In this document: positions 1-6,153 of the stretch, piece by piece
Layout of the letters: each line of letters opens with the position of its first letter
Position numbering within the stretch: position 1 is the stretch's first letter
Source of the DNA: an uncultured bacterium
Lineage (GTDB): Bacteria; Bacillota; Clostridia; Lachnospirales; Lachnospiraceae
Length of the DNA stretch: 6,153 nucleotides
Reading direction: 5' to 3'
NCBI GenBank assembly: GCA_945871045.1
Contig: CAMBUC010000131.1
Span: forward strand, 1-6,153
Made by a program: the position numbers and the translations under genes
The notes under the pieces: generated by a model
Told to the model about the DNA's origin: nothing
Databases searched by the model: none
Seen by the model: the letters and a program-made list of their open reading frames with translations, nothing else

Positions 1-558
1 GCTTTAGATGACCTCATCAAAGCCCGATTTGTCGAGATGTTTGGTTCAATAAAAGAAGAACAATTATTAGGTGATATATCAGAATTTGTTACTGTTGGAA
101 TTGCAAATTCAGCTACTCATGCTTATGCAGAATCAGGAATACCTATGTTAAGAAATCAAAATATAAAAGAAAACTATCTTGATGATACTGATATGATATA
201 TATTAAGCCTGAATTTGCAGCCCAATATGAGTCGAAAAAATTAAAAGAAAATGACATTATTGTTATGAGGACGGGGTACCCAGGAGTTGCGTGTTTGGTG
301 CCTAAGAAATATGAAGGATGCCAAACATTTACTACATTGATTGTTCGTCTTAAAGAAGATAACAATCCAAGTTATGTATGTAGCTATATCAACTCTGACT
401 TGGGTAAAAGGTTTATTGATTCTGAAAAAGTAGGTGTGGCACAGCAGAATGTAGGTGCTAAATCATTAGCAAAAATGCCAATAAAAATTGCACGAAAACA
501 ACTTCAAGATGAGTATGCAGACTTTGTTAACCAAGTCGACAAATCAAAAGTTGCATAA
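1..558 (+). CDS. hsdS: Type I restriction-modification specificity subunit HsdS, 3' part (5' end outside window)
   Basis: The frame is open from base 1, so the gene enters from the left; the ATG at 37 lies inside a conserved segment and is not the real start. HsdS chooses the DNA target for the HsdM methylase and HsdR nuclease complex. The first residues (LDDLIKARFVEMFG) match the conserved helical segment that precedes a target-recognition domain in Firmicutes HsdS. What follows reads as one recognition domain: a 'PMLRNQNI' strand, 'DIIVMRTGYPG' near residues 85-95, 'TFTTLIVRL', and the end motif 'VGVAQQNVGAKSLAKMPI'. The protein then enters the second conserved segment (ADFVNQVDKSK) and stops at once after 'VA', where relatives usually continue with a long helix ending near 'SLMQKYF'. 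It is thus either a short functional HsdS or a cassette trimmed by recombination. hsdR follows after 76 bp. The family is clear; how much lies upstream is unknown. Confidence 0.9.
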   Translation, partial: ALDDLIKARFVEMFGSIKEEQLLGDISEFVTVGIANSATHAYAESGIPMLRNQNIKENYLDDTDMIYIKPEFAAQYESKKLKENDIIVMRTGYPGVACLVPKKYEGCQTFTTLIVRLKEDNNPSYVCSYINSDLGKRFIDSEKVGVAQQNVGAKSLAKMPIKIARKQLQDEYADFVNQVDKSKVA

Positions 559-620
559 ATTTTTAATGAATTTTATCTAAGTCGTAACAAAAGTTATATA
601 CAAGAACTGCCAATAGGAAG

Positions 621-626
621 AAGGGA
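621..626 (+). promoter_or_regulatory. Ribosome binding site of hsdR
   Basis: A purine run AGGAAGAAGGGA (615-626) ends 8 bases before the ATG at 635. It decides between that ATG and the overlapping out-of-frame ATG at 630, which lies only 3 bases after the purine run. The protein read from 635 begins directly with a recognisable N-terminal domain. Confidence 0.6.
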
Positions 627-634
627 TCGATGAT

Positions 635-3600
635 ATGAAAACCAACTTTGATTATCTGAAAAATGAATCAAAATTCTCCGCATTTGCAGATGTAGCGATA
701 TCTGCGGAAAAGATTATTCTTATGGATCCGGAAGCAAGTATTATCAATAGTCGCCGCGCATTGGAATTTGCCTTAAAATGGATGTACTCTGTTGATTCGG
801 CACTTGAAATGCCATATCAGGATAATTTACAGAGTTTACTGAATGCGGAAGAGTATCGTCAGATTGTTGGTCCGGATTTGTGGAAACGTATGGATTATAT
901 CCGTAGATGTGGAAATCATGTGGCGCATACCAATAAGAAACTTGGCAGAGATGAGGCAATGCTTTGTCTTGAAAATCTGTTTATTTTTCTGGATTATATA
1001 GCTTATTGTTATTCGGATAAATATGTAGAGCACTCTTTTGATCGATTGATAATTACATCTCGAATTGAGAAGGCAAGAGAAGTAAAAGAATCAGTTGAGA
1101 TAACAAAAGCGGAACTTGTAAAAGAACAGGAGAAGTCTGCGAAAAAGGAACTTGATCTACAAAAGTTAATGGTAGAAAATGCATCGCTGAAAGAAGAACT
1201 GTCTTTGCGCAGGCAAGAACAGCAGCAGACCTATGTGCCGAAGCCTTTGGATTTATCTGAGTATCAAACCAGAAAGCTTTATATAGATTCCATGCTCATA
1301 GATGCTGGCTGGACACAAGGGAAAGACTGGTTGAATGAAGTTGAACTTCCGGGAATGCCTAATAAATCAGAAGTTGGTTACGCAGATTATGTTTTATATG
1401 ATGATATGCATAGACCCCTTGCGATCATCGAAGCAAAAAGAACTTGTGTAGATGTTTCAAAGGGAAGGCAGCAGGCCAAACTTTATGCTGACTTGCTGGA
1501 ACAAAAATATAAGAGAAGACCTGTTATTTTTCTCACCAATGGATTTGAGACGCGTATTATTGACGGGCAATATCCGGAAAGAAAATGTGCGGTTATTTAT
1601 TCAAAAAGAGACTTGGAGAAGTGGTTTAATCTTTTGTCTATGAGGACAAGCCTTAAGCATGTGATTGTAGATAAAAAAATTGCCGGACGTTATTATCAGG
1701 AGGCTGCTATCAAATCTGTTTGCAATTGTTTTGATGAAAAGAACCGAAGAAAAGCATTACTGGTCATGGCTACCGGTTCAGGTAAGACAAGAACGGTAAT
1801 CGCTCTTTGTGATGTTCTTCTGAAATCAGGTTGGGTAAAAAATATATTGTTTCTTGCAGATCGTAATTCCTTGGTTACTCAGGCAAAGAGAAGTTTTGTG
1901 AATATGCTGTCCAATCTTTCCTGTACAAATCTGGTAGAGGAAAAAGATAATTATCATGCACATTGTGTTTTCTCCACGTATCAGACGATGATGCATTGTA
2001 TTGACTCGGTTAGTGATAATGAAGGAAAATTATTTACTTGCGGTCATTTTGACTTAGTGATTTGTGATGAAGCACACAGATCCATTTACAATAAATATAA
2101 AGATATTTTCACCTATTTTGATGCTCCGTTAGTAGGGCTTACGGCTACGCCGAAGGACGATATTGATAAGAACACTTATGAGATTTTTGAACTGGAAAAT
2201 GGTGTGCCTACCTATGGATATGATCTGGCGCAGGCCGTTAAAGATGGCTATCTGGTGGATTATGTTTCTGTTGAATCTAAGTTAAAGTTTATTGAACAAG
2301 GAATTGTATACGATGAACTTTCAGAAGCGGATAAGGAAGCGTATGAAAAAACTTTCGAGGATGAGTATGGAGAGTTGCCGGAATCAATCGCTTCATCGGC
2401 ACTGAATACTTGGATATTTAATGAAGATACCATTAAGCAGGTGTTAAATATTCTGATGACGGATGGCATAAAGATTGATTACGGACAGAAGATAGGAAAA
2501 ACCATCATTTTTGCAAAGAATCATGACCACGCGGAAAAGATTTTAGAAGTGTTCCATAAGGAATATCCGCATTTGCCAAATTACGCAAAGGTGATCGACA
2601 ATTATATGACCTATGCACAAAGTGCGATTGATGAATTTTCCGATGCCAGGAAAATGCCGCAGATTGCAATATCAGTGGATATGCTTGATACAGGCATTGA
2701 TGTCCCTGAAGTTGTTAATCTGGTGTTCTTTAAAAAAGTGATGAGCAAGGCAAAGTTTTGGCAGATGATTGGTCGTGGCACACGATTGTGTCCGGGATTA
2801 TTGGATGGAACGGACAAACAGAAGTTTTATATCTTTGATTTTTGCGGAAATTTTGAATTCTTCCGAATGAATAAAGGAAAGGCAACTGCAAATATGATCG
2901 CCCTTCAAGGCGCGATATTTAATCTACAGTTTGAACTCTCATATAAATTGCAGGACTTGGAATATCAGGTTGATCGGCTGATCACTTTTAGAAATGCATT
3001 GGTAAAGATTATGTCTGGAAAGGTTCAGGAATTGCCTCGAGATAACTTTGCGGTACGTCAACATTTGAAATATGTTGATCTTTATTCTGAGGAAAGCAAC
3101 TATCAGGGGTTAACATATGAGGATACGTTGATTGTCAGAGAAGAAGTGGCTCCTTTGATTCTTCCCGATGAAGACGATGCCAGCGCTGTACGTTTTGATG
3201 CACTTTTGTATGGGATAGAATTAGCATACTTGATAGGAAAAAAGTATACAAAAGCACGTAGTGATCTTTACAAAAAAGTTTCCGGAATAGCAAGTGTAGC
3301 AAATATTCCGGAGATACAGGCGCAGTCTGATTTGATCAACAGGATTCTTCATACAGACTATCTTGATCATGCGGGAATTGATGAATTTGAAGAAATGAGA
3401 GAAAAACTTCGTGATTTGGTGAAGTATATTCCAAAACAAAAGTTACGTTATGACACAAACTTTGAGGATGATTTGCTGTCGACAGAATGGAATGAGTTAG
3501 ATCTTGAAAACGATGAGTTAAAGAATTACAAAGCGAAAGCCGAGTATTATATTCGTCAGCATCAGGATCATATTGTTATCGCGAAATTGAGAATGAATCA

Positions 3601-3979
3601 GCCATTGACATTTGAGGATGTTTCTGCTCTTGAAGAAATCCTTTGGAAAGAAGTTGGAACAAAGCAGGATTATGAAAATGAATATGGGACAAAGCCATTG
3701 GGTGAGTTCGTGCGTGAAATTATTGGGTTGGATATGAATGCTGCAAAGGAAGCCTTTGCTGAATACTTGACGAATACAAAACTTGACAGCAGGCAGATTT
3801 ATTTTGTGAACCAGATCATAGAATATATTGTGCACAATGGTATGATGAAAGATCTTTCTGTATTACAGGAGTCACCCTTCACAGATCAAGGCAGTGTTGT
3901 GGAAATATTTACAGATCAGGCCGTATGGATGGGAATTAGGAAGATTATTGATTGTATTAATTCAAATGCGGTAGCATAG
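635..3979 (+). CDS. hsdR: Type I restriction enzyme R subunit (HsdR) with N-terminal DUF4145-like domain, complete
   Basis: This is the motor and nuclease subunit of a type I restriction enzyme; it translocates DNA using ATP and cuts far from the recognition site. Domains in order: a DUF4145-like helical domain (about 20-120, with 'RRALEFALKWMY' and 'RRCGNHVAH'); a charged coiled coil (about 143-198); the HsdR nuclease fold (about 210-350), with catalytic D251, E266 and K268 in 'YADYVL' and 'IIEAKR'; helicase lobe 1 with Walker A ATGSGKT (379-385), DEAH box (478-481) and TATP (503-506); lobe 2 with 'DMLDTGIDVPE' (from 682) and the arginine-finger motif QMIGRGTR (710-717); and an EcoEI-type C-terminal domain (about 990-1110, with 'EYGTKPLGEFVREIIGLD' and 'ESPFTDQGSVVEIF') that docks the subunit on the methylase. 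No motif is missing and the end is natural, so it should be active. It sits downstream of hsdS, probably in the same operon. The DUF4145 plus EcoEI layout is known for type I R proteins. Confidence 0.96.
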   Translation: MKTNFDYLKNESKFSAFADVAISAEKIILMDPEASIINSRRALEFALKWMYSVDSALEMPYQDNLQSLLNAEEYRQIVGPDLWKRMDYIRRCGNHVAHTNKKLGRDEAMLCLENLFIFLDYIAYCYSDKYVEHSFDRLIITSRIEKAREVKESVEITKAELVKEQEKSAKKELDLQKLMVENASLKEELSLRRQEQQQTYVPKPLDLSEYQTRKLYIDSMLIDAGWTQGKDWLNEVELPGMPNKSEVGYADYVLYDDMHRPLAIIEAKRTCVDVSKGRQQAKLYADLLEQKYKRRPVIFLTNGFETRIIDGQYPERKCAVIYSKRDLEKWFNLLSMRTSLKHVIVDKKIAGRYYQEAAIKSVCNCFDEKNRRKALLVMATGSGKTRTVIALCDVLLKSGWVKNILFLADRNSLVTQAKRSFVNMLSNLSCTNLVEEKDNYHAHCVFSTYQTMMHCIDSVSDNEGKLFTCGHFDLVICDEAHRSIYNKYKDIFTYFDAPLVGLTATPKDDIDKNTYEIFELENGVPTYGYDLAQAVKDGYLVDYVSVESKLKFIEQGIVYDELSEADKEAYEKTFEDEYGELPESIASSALNTWIFNEDTIKQVLNILMTDGIKIDYGQKIGKTIIFAKNHDHAEKILEVFHKEYPHLPNYAKVIDNYMTYAQSAIDEFSDARKMPQIAISVDMLDTGIDVPEVVNLVFFKKVMSKAKFWQMIGRGTRLCPGLLDGTDKQKFYIFDFCGNFEFFRMNKGKATANMIALQGAIFNLQFELSYKLQDLEYQVDRLITFRNALVKIMSGKVQELPRDNFAVRQHLKYVDLYSEESNYQGLTYEDTLIVREEVAPLILPDEDDASAVRFDALLYGIELAYLIGKKYTKARSDLYKKVSGIASVANIPEIQAQSDLINRILHTDYLDHAGIDEFEEMREKLRDLVKYIPKQKLRYDTNFEDDLLSTEWNELDLENDELKNYKAKAEYYIRQHQDHIVIAKLRMNQPLTFEDVSALEEILWKEVGTKQDYENEYGTKPLGEFVREIIGLDMNAAKEAFAEYLTNTKLDSRQIYFVNQIIEYIVHNGMMKDLSVLQESPFTDQGSVVEIFTDQAVWMGIRKIIDCINSNAVA

Positions 3980-4008
3980 ATAGACTGAATGGATCATGTA
4001 GTATATAC

Positions 4009-4019
4009 AGAGGGAGAAG
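4009..4019 (+). promoter_or_regulatory. Ribosome binding site of the sensor protein
   Basis: The run AGAGGGAGAAG lies about 9-12 bases before the ATG at 4029. It favours this start over the in-frame ATG three codons later, at 4038. The 49-bp gap after hsdR shows no convincing hairpin terminator, so some read-through from hsdR is possible. Confidence 0.55.
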
Positions 4020-4028
4020 AAAATTGTT

Positions 4029-5084
4029 ATGATCAGAATGGAAATTGCATTGATCTTAGTGCTCGCATTTATCGCTTATATTTATTTTGGGGCCGAACGC
4101 AAGCACACGTTATTGCATCGGACCTTTTCGGTGCTTTTGGTGGCATTGATCGTGAATCTGATCTTTGATGCCGCAACCGTATACACGGTCAATCATCTGG
4201 ATACGGTTCCGGCTCTGTTAAATGCGATCCTGCATCGGTTATTTATCGGTTCCATGGTGTTTGTCGTCTATCTGTTTTACCAGTATATTGCGATTCTGGT
4301 AGAAGAGGAGACCGGAAAAGCAAGAAGTCTTGATCTGGCGGCAAGAGTATTTCTTGTAGTCGCAGAGATCGGTGTGTTTGTTTTGGGCATTGAGTACATA
4401 CAGACGCCCAACGGAAATTATTCTGCCGAGAATTATTGTGTGGTCAGTTATGCCAGTGTTGTATTTTACCTGTTGCTGTGTGCGGGACTGTTATTGTCCA
4501 ACTGGAAACAGATACATCCCCAAAAACGTTTTGCCATAGGAATTGCCATGGCAATCGAGTTTATCGTATGCGTGCTGCAGGGGTTCAATCCCACATGGCT
4601 GATCAGCGGAATGGGAATGACCCTTATGACATTGGAAGAAGAAATGGATATGATCATGGCATATTTGGAACGGATCTGTTATCGCTATCCAAAACTGGAA
4701 GTTACCTATGATGTGGGTGATGAATTGCTAGAATATCCGGTGCCGAATTTTATTCTTCAGCCGATCGTGGAGAATAGTTTATTGTATGGTTTGAAAAACA
4801 GAGGTTATGAGGGAAACATTCATATTTCTGCCCACAGAACAGATCAGGGCATGGAAATCTGTGTGAAAGATAATGGGACTGGATTTGCAGACGGGAAAAA
4901 AGAACAGATGGAAGAGATGCTGCTTCACTATGACCGTGTGACAAAACTGGAAGGAAACAGCATCGGCGTGATCAATGTGCAAAAGCGGATCAAACTGTTG
5001 TGTGGAAAAAAATATGGACTCTGGTATACAGAAAATGCCGAGGGAGGTTTGACGGCACATTTGTTATTGGGAGATTGTTCATGA
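4029..5084 (+). CDS. Chimeric membrane sensor: multi-helix N-terminus fused to a YesM/LytS-type kinase ATPase domain, phosphoacceptor region missing
   Basis: 351 aa. Residues 1-200 are a membrane module with about six hydrophobic helices (roughly 5-22, 33-55, 70-92, 105-125, 139-158, 168-185) and the start of a seventh. This module resembles the 7-helix sensor found in Lachnospiraceae before GGDEF or histidine-kinase domains. At about residue 201 (MTLEEEMD) the sequence switches to the late part of a His_kinase domain ('LEEEMDMIMAYL'). An HATPase_c domain follows, with N box QPIVENSLLYGL (244-255, N249), G1 box DNGTGF (281-286) and 'SIGVINVQKRI' (311-321). YesM-family kinases carry their phosphorylated histidine in an 'INPHFLYN'-like segment some 50-60 residues before 'TLEEE'; nothing like it is present. 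The protein could bind ATP but should not autophosphorylate. The likely explanation is an in-frame deletion near 4611-4637, inside one kinase or between two neighbouring genes. It overlaps the response regulator by ATGA. The chimera reading is strong; the original C-terminus of the membrane module is unknown. Confidence 0.8.
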   Translation: MIRMEIALILVLAFIAYIYFGAERKHTLLHRTFSVLLVALIVNLIFDAATVYTVNHLDTVPALLNAILHRLFIGSMVFVVYLFYQYIAILVEEETGKARSLDLAARVFLVVAEIGVFVLGIEYIQTPNGNYSAENYCVVSYASVVFYLLLCAGLLLSNWKQIHPQKRFAIGIAMAIEFIVCVLQGFNPTWLISGMGMTLMTLEEEMDMIMAYLERICYRYPKLEVTYDVGDELLEYPVPNFILQPIVENSLLYGLKNRGYEGNIHISAHRTDQGMEICVKDNGTGFADGKKEQMEEMLLHYDRVTKLEGNSIGVINVQKRIKLLCGKKYGLWYTENAEGGLTAHLLLGDCS

Positions 5085-5428
5085 AAAGGTTACGAGTATT
5101 ATTAGTCGATGATGAAATCGTCATAAGAGAGGGTTTTAAAAAACTGTTTGATTGGGAGGCCCATGACTGTGAGGTGGTAGGAGAGGCAGCAGACGGCATG
5201 GAGGCATTGAACCAGATTGATGCGCTGCTGCCGGATCTGGTCATTATGGATATCAATATTCCGATCATGAATGGTCTGAAGGTCATCCAGATGAGCAGGA
5301 TCAAATATCCGGATATGGCCTTTGTGATCGTTTCCGGTTACGCTGATTATAGAGTGTTTACGAAAGCCTTTAAAAAGTCAGAGGGAGTAAAACCTTCTCA
5401 ATACCGGAGAAATTTTCTTGACGGGTAA
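5081..5428 (+). CDS. Truncated YesN-type response regulator: receiver domain joined to the last residues of an AraC-type DNA-binding domain
   Basis: 115 aa; complete relatives are usually about 250-540 aa. The start is the ATG at 5081, which overlaps the kinase stop as ATGA and has GGGAGA about 6 bases upstream; the frame extends further upstream but only inside the kinase gene. Residues 1-86 are a normal CheY-like receiver: acidic pair D10/D11, phosphoacceptor D57 in 'LVIMDINIPIMNG', and switch residue S85 in 'FVIVSGY'. From about residue 87 the chain becomes 'GYADYRVFTKAFKKSEG' and 'VKPSQYRRNF', which is the end of the second helix-turn-helix of AraC/XylS proteins. Missing are receiver strand 5 and helix 5, the conserved lysine, the linker, and nearly the whole DNA-binding domain. 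It should neither fold as a full receiver nor bind DNA. The deletion point is about 5339-5359 and the frame is kept. Best treated as a degenerate regulator. Confidence 0.8.
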   Translation: MKRLRVLLVDDEIVIREGFKKLFDWEAHDCEVVGEAADGMEALNQIDALLPDLVIMDINIPIMNGLKVIQMSRIKYPDMAFVIVSGYADYRVFTKAFKKSEGVKPSQYRRNFLDG

Positions 5429-5446
5429 GGAAGTATGTTCTAGAGT
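5418..5446 (+). promoter_or_regulatory. Candidate sigma-A promoter for the alcohol dehydrogenase
   Basis: TTGACG (5418-5423) is followed by a 17-base spacer and TAGAGT (5441-5446). That is 5 of 6 matches to the -35 consensus and 4 of 6 to the -10, with the preferred spacing. It would start a transcript near 5453, with a leader of about 60 bases before the ATG at 5516. It overlaps the end of the response regulator gene. This is sequence matching only; such matches also occur by chance. Confidence 0.35.
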
Positions 5447-5458
5447 AGGTATTGAACG

Positions 5459-5476
5459 GACATGAATAAGCATGTC
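5459..5476 (+). repeat. Perfect 6-bp inverted repeat, possible operator
   Basis: GACATG, six bases (AATAAG), then CATGTC. It is the only clear dyad in the 87-bp spacer between the response regulator and the alcohol dehydrogenase, and it lies just downstream of the predicted transcription start. It is too short and lacks the U-run needed for a terminator. A repressor site is possible, but a 6-bp dyad can arise by chance. Confidence 0.3.
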
Positions 5477-5515
5477 AGAGGTCACAGACATTGATTTGAT
5501 AGAAAGGCAGAAAAA

Positions 5516-6153
5516 ATGGAAAATTTTATTTATGAGACTCCTACGAAAGTGTATTTTGGTAAAGATCAGGAACTGGAAGTTGGCCGGATCATCAAAGGGT
5601 ATGATGTACATAAAGTATTGCTTCATTACGGCGGACGATCTGCAAAGGAGAGCGGTCTTTTAGATCGTGTGAAAAAGGCGCTGGAGGAGGAGCAAATCTC
5701 CTATGTAGAACTTGGCGGCGTGGTTGCAAATCCGGAACTGTCCCTTGTTCGAAAAGGAATTGAACTGTGCAAAGCAGAGGGTGTGGATTTTGTTCTGGCA
5801 GTGGGCGGTGGTTCCGTTATGGATTCTGCGAAGGATATCGCAAACGGCGTTGCCAACCCGGAGGTGGATGTTTGGGATTTTTCCCTTGGTAAGGCATCTC
5901 CGAAAGCGACTTTGAAAAAGGGATGTATTTTGACATTGTCGGCAGCAGGATCGGAAATGTCTAATTCCTGTGTGATCACCGACACCGACCACGGCGATAA
6001 AAGGGGTTATGGTTCACCGATGAATCGGATGGATTTTGCGATTGAAAATCCGGAGTTGACATATACAGTCAATGATTACCAGACAGCATGCGGTACGGTA
6101 GATATTGCGATGCATACGATCGAACGCTTCTTCATGCCGGGAGAAGATACCTA
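5516..6153 (+). CDS. Iron-containing alcohol dehydrogenase (butanol dehydrogenase-like), 5' part, runs off the right edge
   Basis: The frame is open from ATG 5516 to the end of the window (212 codons; family proteins are about 385-400 aa). The start matches the family N-terminus (MENFIYETPTKVYFGK) and has AGAAAGGCAG upstream. The enzyme family reduces aldehydes to alcohols with NAD(P)H, for example butyraldehyde to butanol in fermenting Clostridia, or detoxifies aldehydes as YqhD does. Visible features: 'VLLHYGG' in the first Rossmann strand region, the nucleotide-binding loop GGGS (97-100) followed by 'VMDSAKDIA', 'LSAAGSEMSNS' (from 141), and the first two metal ligands D196 and H200 in 'DIAMHT'. 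The remaining histidine ligands lie beyond the window. Cofactor choice and substrate cannot be read from this part. GC content is higher than in the restriction genes. It follows the degraded two-component pair by 87 bp and probably has its own promoter. Whether that pair once controlled it is unknown. Confidence 0.93.
   Translation, partial: MENFIYETPTKVYFGKDQELEVGRIIKGYDVHKVLLHYGGRSAKESGLLDRVKKALEEEQISYVELGGVVANPELSLVRKGIELCKAEGVDFVLAVGGGSVMDSAKDIANGVANPEVDVWDFSLGKASPKATLKKGCILTLSAAGSEMSNSCVITDTDHGDKRGYGSPMNRMDFAIENPELTYTVNDYQTACGTVDIAMHTIERFFMPGEDT

Noticed and set aside
551..599. Possible promoter between hsdS and hsdR (TTGCAT with TATCTA, or TTATAT at 594-599)
   Set aside because: The -10 matches are weak, or no -35 lies at a proper distance; AT-rich spacers give such matches by chance, and hsdR may be cotranscribed with hsdS.
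3518..3835. 105-codon frame on the minus strand inside hsdR
   Set aside because: It is antisense to a conserved part of HsdR, has no domain features and lacks a good ribosome site; the same holds for the other minus-strand frames inside hsdR, the kinase and the dehydrogenase.
3980..4028. Rho-independent terminator after hsdR
   Set aside because: No GC-rich stem followed by a T-run is visible in the gap.
4600..4640. GGDEF domain after the membrane module
   Set aside because: The module is of a type often found with GGDEF, but no GGDEF/GGEEF signature follows; the chain goes directly into a kinase domain.
4436..4711. 91-codon + strand frame inside the kinase gene
   Set aside because: Its cysteine-rich product is an off-frame reading of the membrane module; no start signal or family resemblance.
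5000..5080. Upstream extension of the response regulator frame to an ATG at 5000
   Set aside because: The extra 27 residues lie inside the kinase gene and resemble no domain; the receiver starts naturally at 5081 with the ATGA overlap.
5472..5663. Short + strand frame starting at 5472 and overlapping the dehydrogenase
   Set aside because: It has a poor ribosome site, overlaps the clearly conserved dehydrogenase start in another frame, and its product has no recognisable features.

Overview
The window looks like chromosomal DNA of a low-to-moderate GC Gram-positive anaerobe of the Clostridia, most likely Lachnospiraceae. The reasons are purine-rich AGGAGG-like ribosome binding sites, a YesM/YesN-type two-component pair, a butanol-dehydrogenase-type iron alcohol dehydrogenase, and a type I restriction locus whose specificity protein has the Firmicutes 'LDDLIKARFVEMFG ... 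QVDKSK' layout. This assignment is inferred from protein character only. All genes are on the + strand.

Left part (1-3979) is the 3' end of a type I restriction-modification locus. It holds the tail of an hsdS specificity gene (1-558, entering from the left) and a complete hsdR (635-3979, 1114 aa). HsdR carries a DUF4145-like N-terminal domain, a coiled coil, a PD-(D/E)xK nuclease with visible D251/E266/K268, a complete SF2 translocase and an EcoEI-type C-terminal domain. hsdM is expected to the left, outside the window. The hsdS piece is one target-recognition domain lying between two family-conserved segments, and it stops right after the second one. This is the form expected of a shuffled or silent hsdS cassette.

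Middle part (4029-5428) is what remains of a two-component system. A 351-aa membrane protein has a 6-7 helix N-terminal sensor module joined directly to the late part of a YesM/LytS-type kinase. The segment that should carry the phosphoacceptor histidine (the 'INPHFLYN' region) is absent, while the ATP-binding N and G boxes are intact. It overlaps by ATGA a 115-aa response regulator in which a receiver domain runs, after its fourth strand, straight into the last ~25 residues of an AraC-type DNA-binding domain. Both proteins therefore look like in-frame internal-deletion chimeras. Either the signalling pathway is dead but still reads as open frames, or the locus was collapsed during assembly.

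Right part (5429-6153) is an 87-bp spacer followed by an iron-dependent alcohol dehydrogenase that runs off the right edge. The spacer has a possible promoter and a perfect 6-bp inverted repeat. Sampled lines suggest a composition change: about 30% GC in hsdS, about 32% in hsdR, about 42% in the kinase and about 52% in the dehydrogenase. This fits an acquired restriction locus lying next to older chromosomal genes. I see no RNA gene, CRISPR array or insertion sequence. I see no wholly new system; the most unusual item is the doubly deleted kinase/regulator pair.
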